Positions 9,513 through 17,409 of a stretch of DNA of 27,526 bases are shown piece by piece (the first letter of the stretch is position 1; the number at the start of each line of letters is the position of its first letter). Made by a program: the position numbers and the translations under genes. The DNA lies in IMG/VR virus record IMGVR_UViG_3300006869_000080, positions 1 to 27,526 of that record; one strand, given 5' to 3'. Source of the DNA: a virus. The notes beneath the pieces are model-generated. The model was not told the origin of the DNA, made no database searches, and worked only from the letters and a program-made list of their open reading frames with translations.

Positions 9513-12500
9513 ATGCCAGATGGTATCGGGGGTGCGAATTACCTATTTAATTTAGGTATTGGCGGACCAAATAATTCAGGTAATGTAAATCAAACAGAAA
9601 GAGTATTTACTCAAACTGGGTCAGGCACAGTAATACAAAATATTTCTATTACTGATGCTATATGTGAAGGCCCAGTAGCAGGTTTGGTAAATGGAACAGG
9701 GTCTATTTATTTTGATGATGTTCCTGTAAAAGATGCAAAATATTTAGGATATATTCCTCCCCAAGGAGTATTAGGCTCCGCTATAGATCCTAGTACTAGA
9801 ATTGCATTTTCTGGTAAAAATGGAACTTTATCAAGTGGGAGTACGCTACCAGATTATATGATTGATACCAGTACCGGAGATTACTATGCAACCGGAAAAA
9901 GTATAATTTTATTTGATTATTTATTCGTAGATGACTTAGATATTACATCTACTGTAAGAGATGCAAATAATCAAGTAAGAATTACAGCTGATGCAGCAAA
10001 TAATTTAAGCGGAGATATACAAAGGTGGATTACCTTAAATGATGAAAATTCGCGCGCCTTTTTAGTAGCAGCAGATGCTGGTAGTGTTATGGGGGGCCAG
10101 ACTGTATATGCTATTGCAAATACTATTATATTTGAACCAAAAAATCCTTATGTTGCCATTTACCCCCAAAAGTATAAACTATTTATTGCTAAAAAGTTTG
10201 CTCTTGCTAGTATTCCTAACAACAAAAGTGTTGTAACCGAAAACGAACCACAACCAGGAAATTATATATTTTCAATTACAAGCTCTCTTCAGTTTAATTT
10301 CGAAGAAGAATCCCAGATAGAATTACCAGATGAAGTTACTGTAGACGATGCACCAAATTATTTATTGCCCGACGAAAAAGACGCTTGGGTAGACTACTAT
10401 AATCGACAGTCTGGAGGCTGGAGAACTGCGGGTAATTTTTTAAAAGTAGAAGGGCTTTATTCGCAAGAACGTAGGGGCTATTTGATACAAGAGCCTTTAT
10501 CAGAAGTAGGCACTGTAGGGGCGGCCGTAGTTACAGAAGGAAATTTAGGAGGAATTACCACAGACTTAAAAATATTAGCCCCAGATCCTAATAATCCTAC
10601 TCTTTCAGACTACGGCAAAAATACCAATGAATCAATAACAATTTTTGATATACACGGGCTTCCTAATATCGATCCAGAAAATGGATATGTAAATAGAACA
10701 GGGTTAGGTCAGCTGGAGTTAAACGCACATACTGTAAATAATCCTACAGATATTCCATCAAGTGCTTTTGCAAATAATGCAAAAATAAACGAAATGGATC
10801 AAATTTCTTTAATGATTACCTACCCTCAAGGATTACATACAATGAATCAAGAGGATGGAAGTCTATTGACTTGTTATGCTATATACAAATTTAGAATAAA
10901 ATTTACAACAAATGGAATTACAGGACCTTGGGTTGATTTATTTGGAAATTCTGTTAGACATTGGGGAAGAACAAGAGCAGGAATTTCTTATGAACATATT
11001 ATAGACTTAGAAAGTTTCAGACCTTTTGATACTTTTGTACTACAAGTAGCTAGACAAACTAGAAGTGCAGGGCTACCTGTTTACTCAACTGGAAGATCGG
11101 CAGGCAGTGAAGATGATAAGACAGACTATTATACGGTTGCAGAATCGGTAATTAGTAAAATTCAATGTGTCATAAAAGATAAATTCACCTACCCATACAC
11201 AGCACTAGTAAATACAATTTTTAATTCTAAACAGTATAATAAAGCTCCCAGAAGAACTTATGAAATGCGCGGAATGTTAGTAAAAATTCCCGAATCTTAC
11301 ACTCCTCGGGAGTACTCTCATACGGGCAAAGCCGAGTATGAAAATTTTTGGGGAGGAAACTTTAAAAAAGTTTTACACTATACTGATAATCCTGCTTGGT
11401 GTTTTTATGATATAGTAACAAATAATAGGTATGGTGCCGGACAGTACATTTCTGAGTTTGATATCGATAAGTACTCTTTATATAGAATTGCTAGATATTG
11501 TGATGAGCTAGTAGGTACAGGTAAAATTGCAGGTTTTACTAGTTTTAAAACAGGAGAGTTTTATAGAATTAAAACAACAGGAGCAATACCTTGGACAGAC
11601 ATAGGAGCTCCTGATGGAAATGTGGGAACAGAATTTAGGTACATACGTCCTACAGATAGCGCTCCTTCTGATATGGAAGGAACGGCAGAATTATTAGAAC
11701 CTCGGTATAGAATGAATGTACTTCTTACTAAGCCGATCGAAATTTATAAAGTATTGAAAGATATGGCAACCAATTTTGCCTCTATAATTTATTGGCTAGA
11801 CGGTCAAATAAGTTTAGTACAAGATGTTCCTTCTGATCCCGTTTATAACTTTACAAAAGCTAATGTTATTGATGGGCGTTTTGCGTATGAAGGAACTCCT
11901 GAGAATACAAAATTTAATCAAATAATTGTAACTTGGAATGACCCTGCTGCAAACTATGAGCTAGTCCCTCTACTTATAGAAGACAAATCAGATATTGCAA
12001 AAACTGGACAAATTAGGACAAAAGAAGTAGTAGCCTTTGGTTGTACTTCTGAAAGTCAAGCAATACGAATGGGAAAGTGGAAACTATGGACGGCACAGAA
12101 TCAAAGAGAAGTCGTTACATTTAAGACGTCTTTTGGTAGTGCTTTCATAAGGCCAGGGGACGTAATAACAGTACAAGATGGAGATCGATATGGAATTTCG
12201 TATGGCGGAAGACTTAGTAGTGGAGGGACTCTTAATTCTTTAGTTTTAGACAGAGAGATAACTTTTAATTCTACAAGTGACTATGAAATGTACCTAGTAA
12301 TTACAGAGCCCGCGGCTTTTTATACCGGAGCTCAATCAATTGCTATAAATGGAACAACTTATAATACTAACGATAGAATACCAGAAGCTTATGTTTTTAA
12401 TGGCAAAGACTATATTTTAACAAGTCTAGATAGTGAGAGTAAAGCTTCAAATGCATTTTCTAGTTCTGCTGGAGATACATTACTTCAAATGTCTTGGCAT

Positions 12501-13010
12501 TCTGCAACTTATGTGCAAAAAGTAGATATAACTAACCCCGGGACAGTTACAACATCGTCCATTAACTTAGCTAGTAGTTTAGATAAGGTTCCTCGAGCAA
12601 ATTTAATTTGGTCTATACGAGAAATAAATTCAGACGGGGCCGAAATATTAGGGTCAGCAAAAACGTATAAAGTTTTAGATATAGCAAAAGAATCTAAAAA
12701 TATATTTGCTGTAACGGCCGTGGAGCACTATAATCAAAAATTCGGAGAAATAGAAAAAGAATATGACTTAGGAGCTATACCCCCTAGTGCTTATGCAGAA
12801 AAAGAGCCTGATGTCATTCCTTCAGTTAAAAATCTGCACGCCTCATTTGAAGGCCCTCAAGCTACTCCATTCTCTGAAATTTTATTATCGTGGGATAGAC
12901 CAGAAAATGACGAATGGATTAGTCATTTTGAAATAGTACATACTGCAGATACAGTAGTGTCTCCTGTAACCACCACAGAAAAGTCAATAAACTTTCCAGG
13001 ATTTGATTAA
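9513..13010 (+). CDS. J: J-like central tail tip / host specificity protein, first part (1165 aa)
   Basis: AGGAG at 9501-9505 sets the start. The N-terminus has the J-type signature (ITDAICEGPVAGLVNG then IYFDDVPV). The middle carries the hub core: PYTALVNTIFNSKQYN, RRTYEMRGMLVKIPE, NPAWCFYDIVTNNRYG, LYRIARYCDE, EPRYRMNVLL, SIIYWLDGQISLVQD and RPGDVITVQDGD. J forms the central fibre at the tail tip and, in lambda, binds the receptor with its C-terminus. About 60 residues (roughly 667-727) are inserted between ARYCDE and EPRYRMN. From about residue 1100 a fibronectin-III domain begins (WDRPENDEWISHFEI) but the frame stops at 13008-13010 before the domain is complete. Its missing strands open the next gene, which overlaps by one base (TAATG). 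A single missing T could explain the break. Confidence 0.9.
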   Translation: MPDGIGGANYLFNLGIGGPNNSGNVNQTERVFTQTGSGTVIQNISITDAICEGPVAGLVNGTGSIYFDDVPVKDAKYLGYIPPQGVLGSAIDPSTRIAFSGKNGTLSSGSTLPDYMIDTSTGDYYATGKSIILFDYLFVDDLDITSTVRDANNQVRITADAANNLSGDIQRWITLNDENSRAFLVAADAGSVMGGQTVYAIANTIIFEPKNPYVAIYPQKYKLFIAKKFALASIPNNKSVVTENEPQPGNYIFSITSSLQFNFEEESQIELPDEVTVDDAPNYLLPDEKDAWVDYYNRQSGGWRTAGNFLKVEGLYSQERRGYLIQEPLSEVGTVGAAVVTEGNLGGITTDLKILAPDPNNPTLSDYGKNTNESITIFDIHGLPNIDPENGYVNRTGLGQLELNAHTVNNPTDIPSSAFANNAKINEMDQISLMITYPQGLHTMNQEDGSLLTCYAIYKFRIKFTTNGITGPWVDLFGNSVRHWGRTRAGISYEHIIDLESFRPFDTFVLQVARQTRSAGLPVYSTGRSAGSEDDKTDYYTVAESVISKIQCVIKDKFTYPYTALVNTIFNSKQYNKAPRRTYEMRGMLVKIPESYTPREYSHTGKAEYENFWGGNFKKVLHYTDNPAWCFYDIVTNNRYGAGQYISEFDIDKYSLYRIARYCDELVGTGKIAGFTSFKTGEFYRIKTTGAIPWTDIGAPDGNVGTEFRYIRPTDSAPSDMEGTAELLEPRYRMNVLLTKPIEIYKVLKDMATNFASIIYWLDGQISLVQDVPSDPVYNFTKANVIDGRFAYEGTPENTKFNQIIVTWNDPAANYELVPLLIEDKSDIAKTGQIRTKEVVAFGCTSESQAIRMGKWKLWTAQNQREVVTFKTSFGSAFIRPGDVITVQDGDRYGISYGGRLSSGGTLNSLVLDREITFNSTSDYEMYLVITEPAAFYTGAQSIAINGTTYNTNDRIPEAYVFNGKDYILTSLDSESKASNAFSSSAGDTLLQMSWHSATYVQKVDITNPGTVTTSSINLASSLDKVPRANLIWSIREINSDGAEILGSAKTYKVLDIAKESKNIFAVTAVEHYNQKFGEIEKEYDLGAIPPSAYAEKEPDVIPSVKNLHASFEGPQATPFSEILLSWDRPENDEWISHFEIVHTADTVVSPVTTTEKSINFPGFD
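12998..13001 (+). promoter_or_regulatory. Ribosome site AGGA before the second half of the split J region
   Basis: AGGA lies 8 nt before the ATG at 13010, a normal spacing. It lies inside the last codons of the J-like gene and would permit re-initiation at the TAATG overlap. This favours a genuine second start, although such a short motif also occurs by chance. Confidence 0.5.
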
Positions 13011-16000
13011 TGTCAGAAGAAATTACATTTAAAGTAAGAAGTGTTTCTCATAAAGGAAACTATTCTGAATTTAAAACAGTACGGATAAATAGAGATGGGC
13101 AAAAGTTTACTCTTATAGGCCCTCGTATTCATGATGGTATGCCCAAAGGTGCATATGCTAGTTTTAATGCAGATACAGTCAATTCCTTTAGAGCCGATGA
13201 AACTCAAAGTACAGAGGAAGGAGCAGGAGATCCTGTATCTAGTAGGTATAGGGGTTTAATAAATTGGCCTTTCTTAAGAGATTTAGTAGCAGAGTTATAT
13301 CCTGACGGCTGGACTTATGAAGGAACCGTTTTAAATCCTCAACCTACAGAAGATTTTGACGAATTTGATTACACTTTTGAAAGCTATCCTGTTAATATAT
13401 CTTCAATAGTAAATCCTCAAAATGCAATCACAGTATCAGAGCCTCAAGTAGTAAACTTAGATGGAGTAGTTCCTGACGAGACACGCGAACTTTATATACT
13501 ATTTCAAGCGCAGTATAGAACCATTCATTTAGTGGAGTGGGACAAACATGCAATGCCAACATTACCGTTTTGGAGATTTATGGGGGATGGCACGCGTGCT
13601 ATGGATCATAGCAGTAATTGGCTTAGCATTGGAAATGTTGCGGTATCAACTGACGGTATAATGACAGGTTCAGGGTTTAGACAATCTCTTAAAGTTAATG
13701 ATACTGTAACTTTTCCTGTAGGCTCTATTAATGACGAATACTTAGGATTAGGGGCCAAAGTAATAGAAATTAACAGTGATACCCAAGTTACTTTAGATCG
13801 TTCTTTTGAAACCGAACTTCAAGTTCAAGCAGCTTATAGAGCTGTTTATCGTCCTAACTATTCTAATGACGCTGTTCTTGCACAAGTTCTTAGAGGTCCT
13901 GATGGGCCACCTTACGTATTAAACTTTATACTAAATCGTTCCTTTATAGGCGCTGTTTCTAATTTAAATCCTCAGCAGCAAGCAGAAACAGGAACAAGTG
14001 ATGGAATTACAATAAATGGTCCAAATGCCGGAATTGACGTAGCTGGAGGAAGTATTCGTGGGGGAATGACTGATTACGGTGTTGGTACCGGTTTTTGGTT
14101 CGGCGTAGATCCTACAGACGGTTTACATAAAGTAGCTATAGGAGATCCAGCAGCAGGAGACTTTATAACTTACGATGGTACAGACATTAATTCTAAAATG
14201 AATAATTTAGAATTAAGAGGCTGGCTAAGAGGTCCTGCTAACTTTGTAATTGACCCAGCAGTTCATGGAGACGATACGGGTACTGTAATTATTGCAGGAA
14301 ATTTACAAGTAGATGGTACTACAACAGAAGTAAATAGTACTATTATGACTGTAGACGATAAAAATATAGTTCTTGCAGATGGTGCAGGAAATGCTGCAGC
14401 AGCACAAGGAGGAGGTATTACTCTTGACGGAGCTTTTGCAGCAATTCAATATAATATTGCTTCTTCTTTACCAGATGGATCTGGAGGTACGGGGCCTGCA
14501 TGGGAATCTAATATTCAATGGACAGTTGCTGATGGTCTATCTGTTTATGGCTCTACTCATTTAAGAGAAAATGTTTTACTTGGAACTTCTTCTACCGATG
14601 TAGTTACTTTTAATGCGGAAATTGAAGAAAATTTAATTCCTACTACAGCAAATAGTTATGATATTGGTAGTTCAGCTAAAAGATGGGGAGAATTATTTGC
14701 AAACGCCGCAGATATAGGAACAGGAGGACTGAAAGTAGCAGGAGGTTCTAGCACTCAAATTTTACAGCATGATGGTACAAAATTAAGCTATATTGATTAT
14801 ACGTTAGAAAGTTTAACAAATGTTTCTACTGGGGCTACCGCGAATAAACTTTTAAAATATGATGGTACAAATTGGGGTCCTGGAACAGTAGCATTTTCTG
14901 ACTTAACTAATACTCCCACAACTTTAGCAGGTTATGGGATTACCGATGCTGCTACCGCAGCTCAAGGAGCAAAAGCAGATTCCGCAGTACAGCCGGGGGA
15001 TAATGTTTCTGTTCTAGCTAATGATGCAAACTATGTTACTTCGACCAGCCTTCATGCAGTAGCCACAAGTGGTAATTATAGTGATTTAAATGGTACTCCA
15101 AATCTTCATGCAGTAGCAACATCAGGCTCTTATAATGATTTAATTAATAAACCAAGCATACCGACAAAAACTAGTGATTTAACAAATGACTCTGGGTTTA
15201 TTACAAGTGCACAAATACCTAGTGATGTTAGTGATCTAACTGATACTACTAATTTGCTTTTTTCAGGCAACTATAATGATTTAAGTAATAAACCAACTAT
15301 ACCTACAAAAACTAGTGACTTAACTAATGATTCAGGATTTTTAACTTCAGGGAGTTTTGCAACTGTAGCTACTACAGGTAATTATAATGATTTAAGTAAT
15401 TTACCAAGTATACCTACAAATAATAATCAATTAACAAATGGTGCGGGGTACCTTACAGATGTATATACAATTAATGGAAATTCTATAATAGGAACAGGTA
15501 ACTTAAATGTACAGGCTACTCTTGACGTCGCAGGACTTACTGATGTAACAATAACAAGTATTCAGTCCGGTAGTTACCTTTTCTACCAAGGGCCCACAGG
15601 AGGCTGGGTAAATGCACAGCCAAGTATAGCTACCTTTAATGATGTAGCATATAGCCCTAACCCTCCAGCGACAGATAATGAATTACTGCTTTGGGATACT
15701 ACAGCCGGAGAGTGGCAAAATAAAGCTTTTAGTACTTTTAACTTAGGAGATCTAGGGGATGTTAGTAGTAATGTTCCTTTTTCTTCTGACTCTGTTTTAA
15801 AATGGGATGCCACAAATAGTGAGTGGGAACCTCAAATGCTTTATCTATTTAACTTAGCAGATACGGCAGTAGGAGGTAGATCAAATGGCGATGTATTAAC
15901 TTGGAGGTCTATAGACAGCAAATGGGTGGCTCAAGCTCCCGGCACCAGCATAACATTAGGTAGTTTAAGTAATGTAGACTCCGCTGTAGATACCGGTGGT

Positions 16001-16690
16001 ACCTACCACGTTTTATCTTGGGACGGTAATGAGTGGCATTCTCGCCACCTTCCCTTTTATCATATAGATATCTCATCAAATGATTTTAGAAATGAAGTAG
16101 ACAGTGTGCTGCCTTATGGACTAAATACCTCTAGTGCAACATCTGGACAAATTTTAGCTTGGGATGGAACTACTAGCGACTTTACTTGGGTAAATCAAGC
16201 AAGTGCAGGACAAACTCTTGCTGGACTAACAGATGTAAATATTCTTGGTGCAACTCAAGGGGATGTTCTTGTTTACGATAGCGGAAACAGTGCTTTTGAA
16301 AACGTTCCGCAATCGGATCTGGATGTAGTAGAATCTGGAACTTGGACTTGTACTATCGCGGGAAATTCTGGAGGAACTCAATACTACGTAAAAACAGGAA
16401 AGTTGGTTCATGTTAGTGTGTCTGCATTTAATATAGGTACTAGTACAGCTGGTGCCATTCCAATAACAGGGCTACCCTTTGCTATAGGTAGATCCGGCAC
16501 TGCTCCTGTAAGAATAACGAATTCTGCTACTAGTGTTTCTGGGGCAAGTATTTATGTAACCGCTATAGCGGGGACAAGCACTTTATATTTAGAGTATAAT
16601 ACCGCATCGGGGTCTCCAACAGCCGTACCAGGATCTATGCTAGGAACCAATACTGGTTTATCATTTGGAATAGCTTATCAAACGACATAA
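13010..16690 (+). CDS. Tail tip fibre protein continuing the J region (1226 aa)
   Basis: The first 30 residues (ITFKVRSVSHKGNYSEF) are the closing strands of a fibronectin-III domain whose first half ends the preceding gene. A DUF1983-like segment follows at about 340-383 (GGMTDYGVGTGFWFGVD ... KVAIGD), a stretch common in J-type C-termini. Then come a VDGTTTEVNSTIMTVDD motif (about 431), a YDIGSSAKRWGELF motif (about 549), several YNDLSNKPTIPTKTSDLTN repeats (about 681-814), at least five L..L.DV...G..L.WD...W repeats (about 837-1107) and a C-terminal beta domain (GTWTC...GGTQYYVKTGKLVHV...ITGLPF) of the type that ends many receptor-binding fibres. This is probably the host-contacting end of the tail tip. 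It could be made separately by re-initiation or be one polypeptide with the upstream gene. Functional call is by module content. Confidence 0.85.
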   Translation: MSEEITFKVRSVSHKGNYSEFKTVRINRDGQKFTLIGPRIHDGMPKGAYASFNADTVNSFRADETQSTEEGAGDPVSSRYRGLINWPFLRDLVAELYPDGWTYEGTVLNPQPTEDFDEFDYTFESYPVNISSIVNPQNAITVSEPQVVNLDGVVPDETRELYILFQAQYRTIHLVEWDKHAMPTLPFWRFMGDGTRAMDHSSNWLSIGNVAVSTDGIMTGSGFRQSLKVNDTVTFPVGSINDEYLGLGAKVIEINSDTQVTLDRSFETELQVQAAYRAVYRPNYSNDAVLAQVLRGPDGPPYVLNFILNRSFIGAVSNLNPQQQAETGTSDGITINGPNAGIDVAGGSIRGGMTDYGVGTGFWFGVDPTDGLHKVAIGDPAAGDFITYDGTDINSKMNNLELRGWLRGPANFVIDPAVHGDDTGTVIIAGNLQVDGTTTEVNSTIMTVDDKNIVLADGAGNAAAAQGGGITLDGAFAAIQYNIASSLPDGSGGTGPAWESNIQWTVADGLSVYGSTHLRENVLLGTSSTDVVTFNAEIEENLIPTTANSYDIGSSAKRWGELFANAADIGTGGLKVAGGSSTQILQHDGTKLSYIDYTLESLTNVSTGATANKLLKYDGTNWGPGTVAFSDLTNTPTTLAGYGITDAATAAQGAKADSAVQPGDNVSVLANDANYVTSTSLHAVATSGNYSDLNGTPNLHAVATSGSYNDLINKPSIPTKTSDLTNDSGFITSAQIPSDVSDLTDTTNLLFSGNYNDLSNKPTIPTKTSDLTNDSGFLTSGSFATVATTGNYNDLSNLPSIPTNNNQLTNGAGYLTDVYTINGNSIIGTGNLNVQATLDVAGLTDVTITSIQSGSYLFYQGPTGGWVNAQPSIATFNDVAYSPNPPATDNELLLWDTTAGEWQNKAFSTFNLGDLGDVSSNVPFSSDSVLKWDATNSEWEPQMLYLFNLADTAVGGRSNGDVLTWRSIDSKWVAQAPGTSITLGSLSNVDSAVDTGGTYHVLSWDGNEWHSRHLPFYHIDISSNDFRNEVDSVLPYGLNTSSATSGQILAWDGTTSDFTWVNQASAGQTLAGLTDVNILGATQGDVLVYDSGNSAFENVPQSDLDVVESGTWTCTIAGNSGGTQYYVKTGKLVHVSVSAFNIGTSTAGAIPITGLPFAIGRSGTAPVRITNSATSVSGASIYVTAIAGTSTLYLEYNTASGSPTAVPGSMLGTNTGLSFGIAYQTT
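15050..15450 (+). repeat. NDL.NKP.IPTKTSDLTNDSGF fibre repeats
   Basis: Four related units of about 30-45 codons lie in tandem, each with a Y(N/S)DL..(K/T/L)P core. Two also keep the following IPTKTSDLTNDSGF part almost unchanged (near 15157-15200 and 15300-15342). This repeat is widespread in phage tail fibres, where it is thought to form a trimeric beta stalk. Confidence 0.8.
15520..16330 (+). repeat. L..L.DV...L.WD...W fibre repeats
   Basis: At least five degenerate units of about 40-60 codons. They are recognisable by LAGLTDV, LGDLGDV, LGSLSNV or LAGLTDV starts, a Gly-x-(V/I)-L-x-(W/Y)-D centre and a Trp or Phe near the end. The repeat type is known from many tail fibres. Sequence divergence between units is high, so the array is old or under strong selection. 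Confidence 0.75.
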
Positions 16691-16702
16691 GGAGAGTAAA
16701 AA

Positions 16703-16927
16703 ATGGCGTTAACTAAACAGACAGTGGTTGATAGAATAGAGATTGTAGAAACTCAAGATGAGTCCTTTAATACTATAGTCGCTGTTCAAGTAAGAGAAAA
16801 AACAAAAATTTTAGAAGATGGTAATTTACTTTCTTCTTCTTTTCATCGTTATGTAATTTATGCCGAGGATGATTATTCTCAACGAGATGAAAAAGTACGT
16901 GCTGTATGCGACATTGCATTTTCTTAA
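16703..16927 (+). CDS. Small conserved phage protein of unknown function (74 aa)
   Basis: AGGAG at 16690-16694, overlapping the upstream stop codon, sits 8 nt before the ATG. The protein is acidic and mixed alpha/beta with no signal peptide or membrane segment. It has a VDRIEIVE start, a VQVREKTKI strand, LEDGNLLSSSFHRYVI and a DDYSQRDEKVRAV helix. Small proteins with this layout (a D-R-I-E strand, an arginine-rich strand, an ..DG...S..FHR.V core and a final helix) occur next to tail fibre genes in other marine-type phages as I recall them, but I know no demonstrated function. Position between two fibre blocks suggests a structural accessory or fibre chaperone; that is inference. It is the last gene before the internal promoter. 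Confidence 0.75.
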   Translation: MALTKQTVVDRIEIVETQDESFNTIVAVQVREKTKILEDGNLLSSSFHRYVIYAEDDYSQRDEKVRAVCDIAFS

Positions 16928-16943
16928 CTACTAATACCCTTAC

Positions 16944-16991
16944 AAAAAATATATCTTGACAAGGCAGGTATGCTTTGTTATAATCATACCA
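16944..16991 (+). promoter_or_regulatory. Consensus sigma-70 promoter with UP-like tract and extended -10
   Basis: TTGACA at 16956-16961, a 17-nt spacer, and TATAAT at 16979-16984 match the consensus at all twelve positions. The -10 is preceded by TG plus one base (extended -10). An A/T-only run at 16944-16954 lies just before the -35 like an UP element. A start is expected near A16991. Host RNA polymerase should read it without a phage factor. It would drive the 122-aa gene at 17041 and the fibre genes after it. Confidence 0.88.
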
Positions 16992-17010
16992 TAGAATATT
17001 TAAAAAAAGC

Positions 17011-17026
17011 CTTCTTAAATAAGAAG
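17011..17026 (+). promoter_or_regulatory. Short hairpin in the leader of the 122-aa gene
   Basis: CTTCTT (17011-17016), loop AAAT, AAGAAG (17021-17026) form a perfect 6-bp inverted repeat. AAGAAG is the only purine-rich ribosome-site-like run ahead of the ATG at 17041, 14 nt away, and it is the strand that pairs. The stem is weak and may have no role. On the opposite strand it is followed by seven T residues, but no minus-strand gene needs a terminator here. Confidence 0.4.
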
Positions 17027-17040
17027 TTAGCGCCCTTCCA

Positions 17041-17409
17041 ATGAATAGATTAGTGACACTTGTTAAAAACGATACAGGACCTGATTTAACTGTAGTTATT
17101 GTTAAAAATGAAAACAATGACAGGTTTGTCACTGATTCTGCTAATGTATTTTTAAATATTCGACGAAAAGATACTCCTACTGCAATTGTGAGTGTTGCGG
17201 CAGACGAATTTAAATCTACAGATACTCAAGGCCAATATGTTTTTAATTTGAAGCCTTTTTTAACTCATGCCGATGTAGACGATGATTTTTATGAAGCAGA
17301 GGTAGAGTTTATTGTACCCGCAGGCGTCGATGAGAGTAATAATCCTTTGACAGAAGTTTATACAACTTTTGAACAAATTACTATACAGGTGCGGGATGAT
17401 TATACATGA
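17041..17409 (+). CDS. Beta-rich structural protein, possibly baseplate/fibre N-domain-like (122 aa)
   Basis: First gene after the internal promoter. An in-frame stop at 17020-17022 rules out an earlier start. A GTG at 17053 is a possible later one, and no good ribosome site precedes either. The sequence has alternating hydrophobic strands (LTVVIVKNENNDRF, ANVFLNIRRKD, QYVFNLKPF, YEAEVEFIVPAG, QITIQVRDDY) without helices or signal peptide. This resembles the small Ig-like N-terminal domain of BppU-type upper baseplate/tail proteins (a DTGPDLT..V start, a middle (A/S)...F..R strand and a closing T-I-x-V-R-x-D-Y). That resemblance is by eye and tentative. The stop overlaps the next start (ATGA), so it is probably co-translated with the 1472-aa protein and may act with it. 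Confidence 0.65.
   Translation: MNRLVTLVKNDTGPDLTVVIVKNENNDRFVTDSANVFLNIRRKDTPTAIVSVAADEFKSTDTQGQYVFNLKPFLTHADVDDDFYEAEVEFIVPAGVDESNNPLTEVYTTFEQITIQVRDDYT

Larger units (their letters stand above)
16928..17040 (+). other. Only sizeable intergenic gap (113 nt)
   Basis: Holds an A/T-rich tract, a consensus sigma-70 promoter and a small inverted repeat, each listed separately. I see no convincing terminator for the upstream operon: no stem followed by a T-run on the + strand. Read-through into the downstream genes is therefore expected. Confidence 0.8.

Noticed and set aside
12998-13012. Programmed -1 ribosomal frameshift joining the two J-region genes
   Set aside because: The second frame has a TGA at 13004-13006, so slippage would have to occur within the last 4 nt before TAA. 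No slippery heptamer exists there. Re-initiation or an indel is likelier.
17002-17026. Rho-independent terminator on the minus strand (6-bp stem followed by seven T)
   Set aside because: The stem is short and A/T-rich, and no minus-strand gene leads into it. It is noted only as a leader hairpin on the + strand.
16773-17132. 119-aa minus-strand frame across the intergenic promoter
   Set aside because: It spans a consensus promoter and parts of two plus-strand genes, shows no ribosome site, and has poly-Lys and poly-Leu runs typical of a chance frame.
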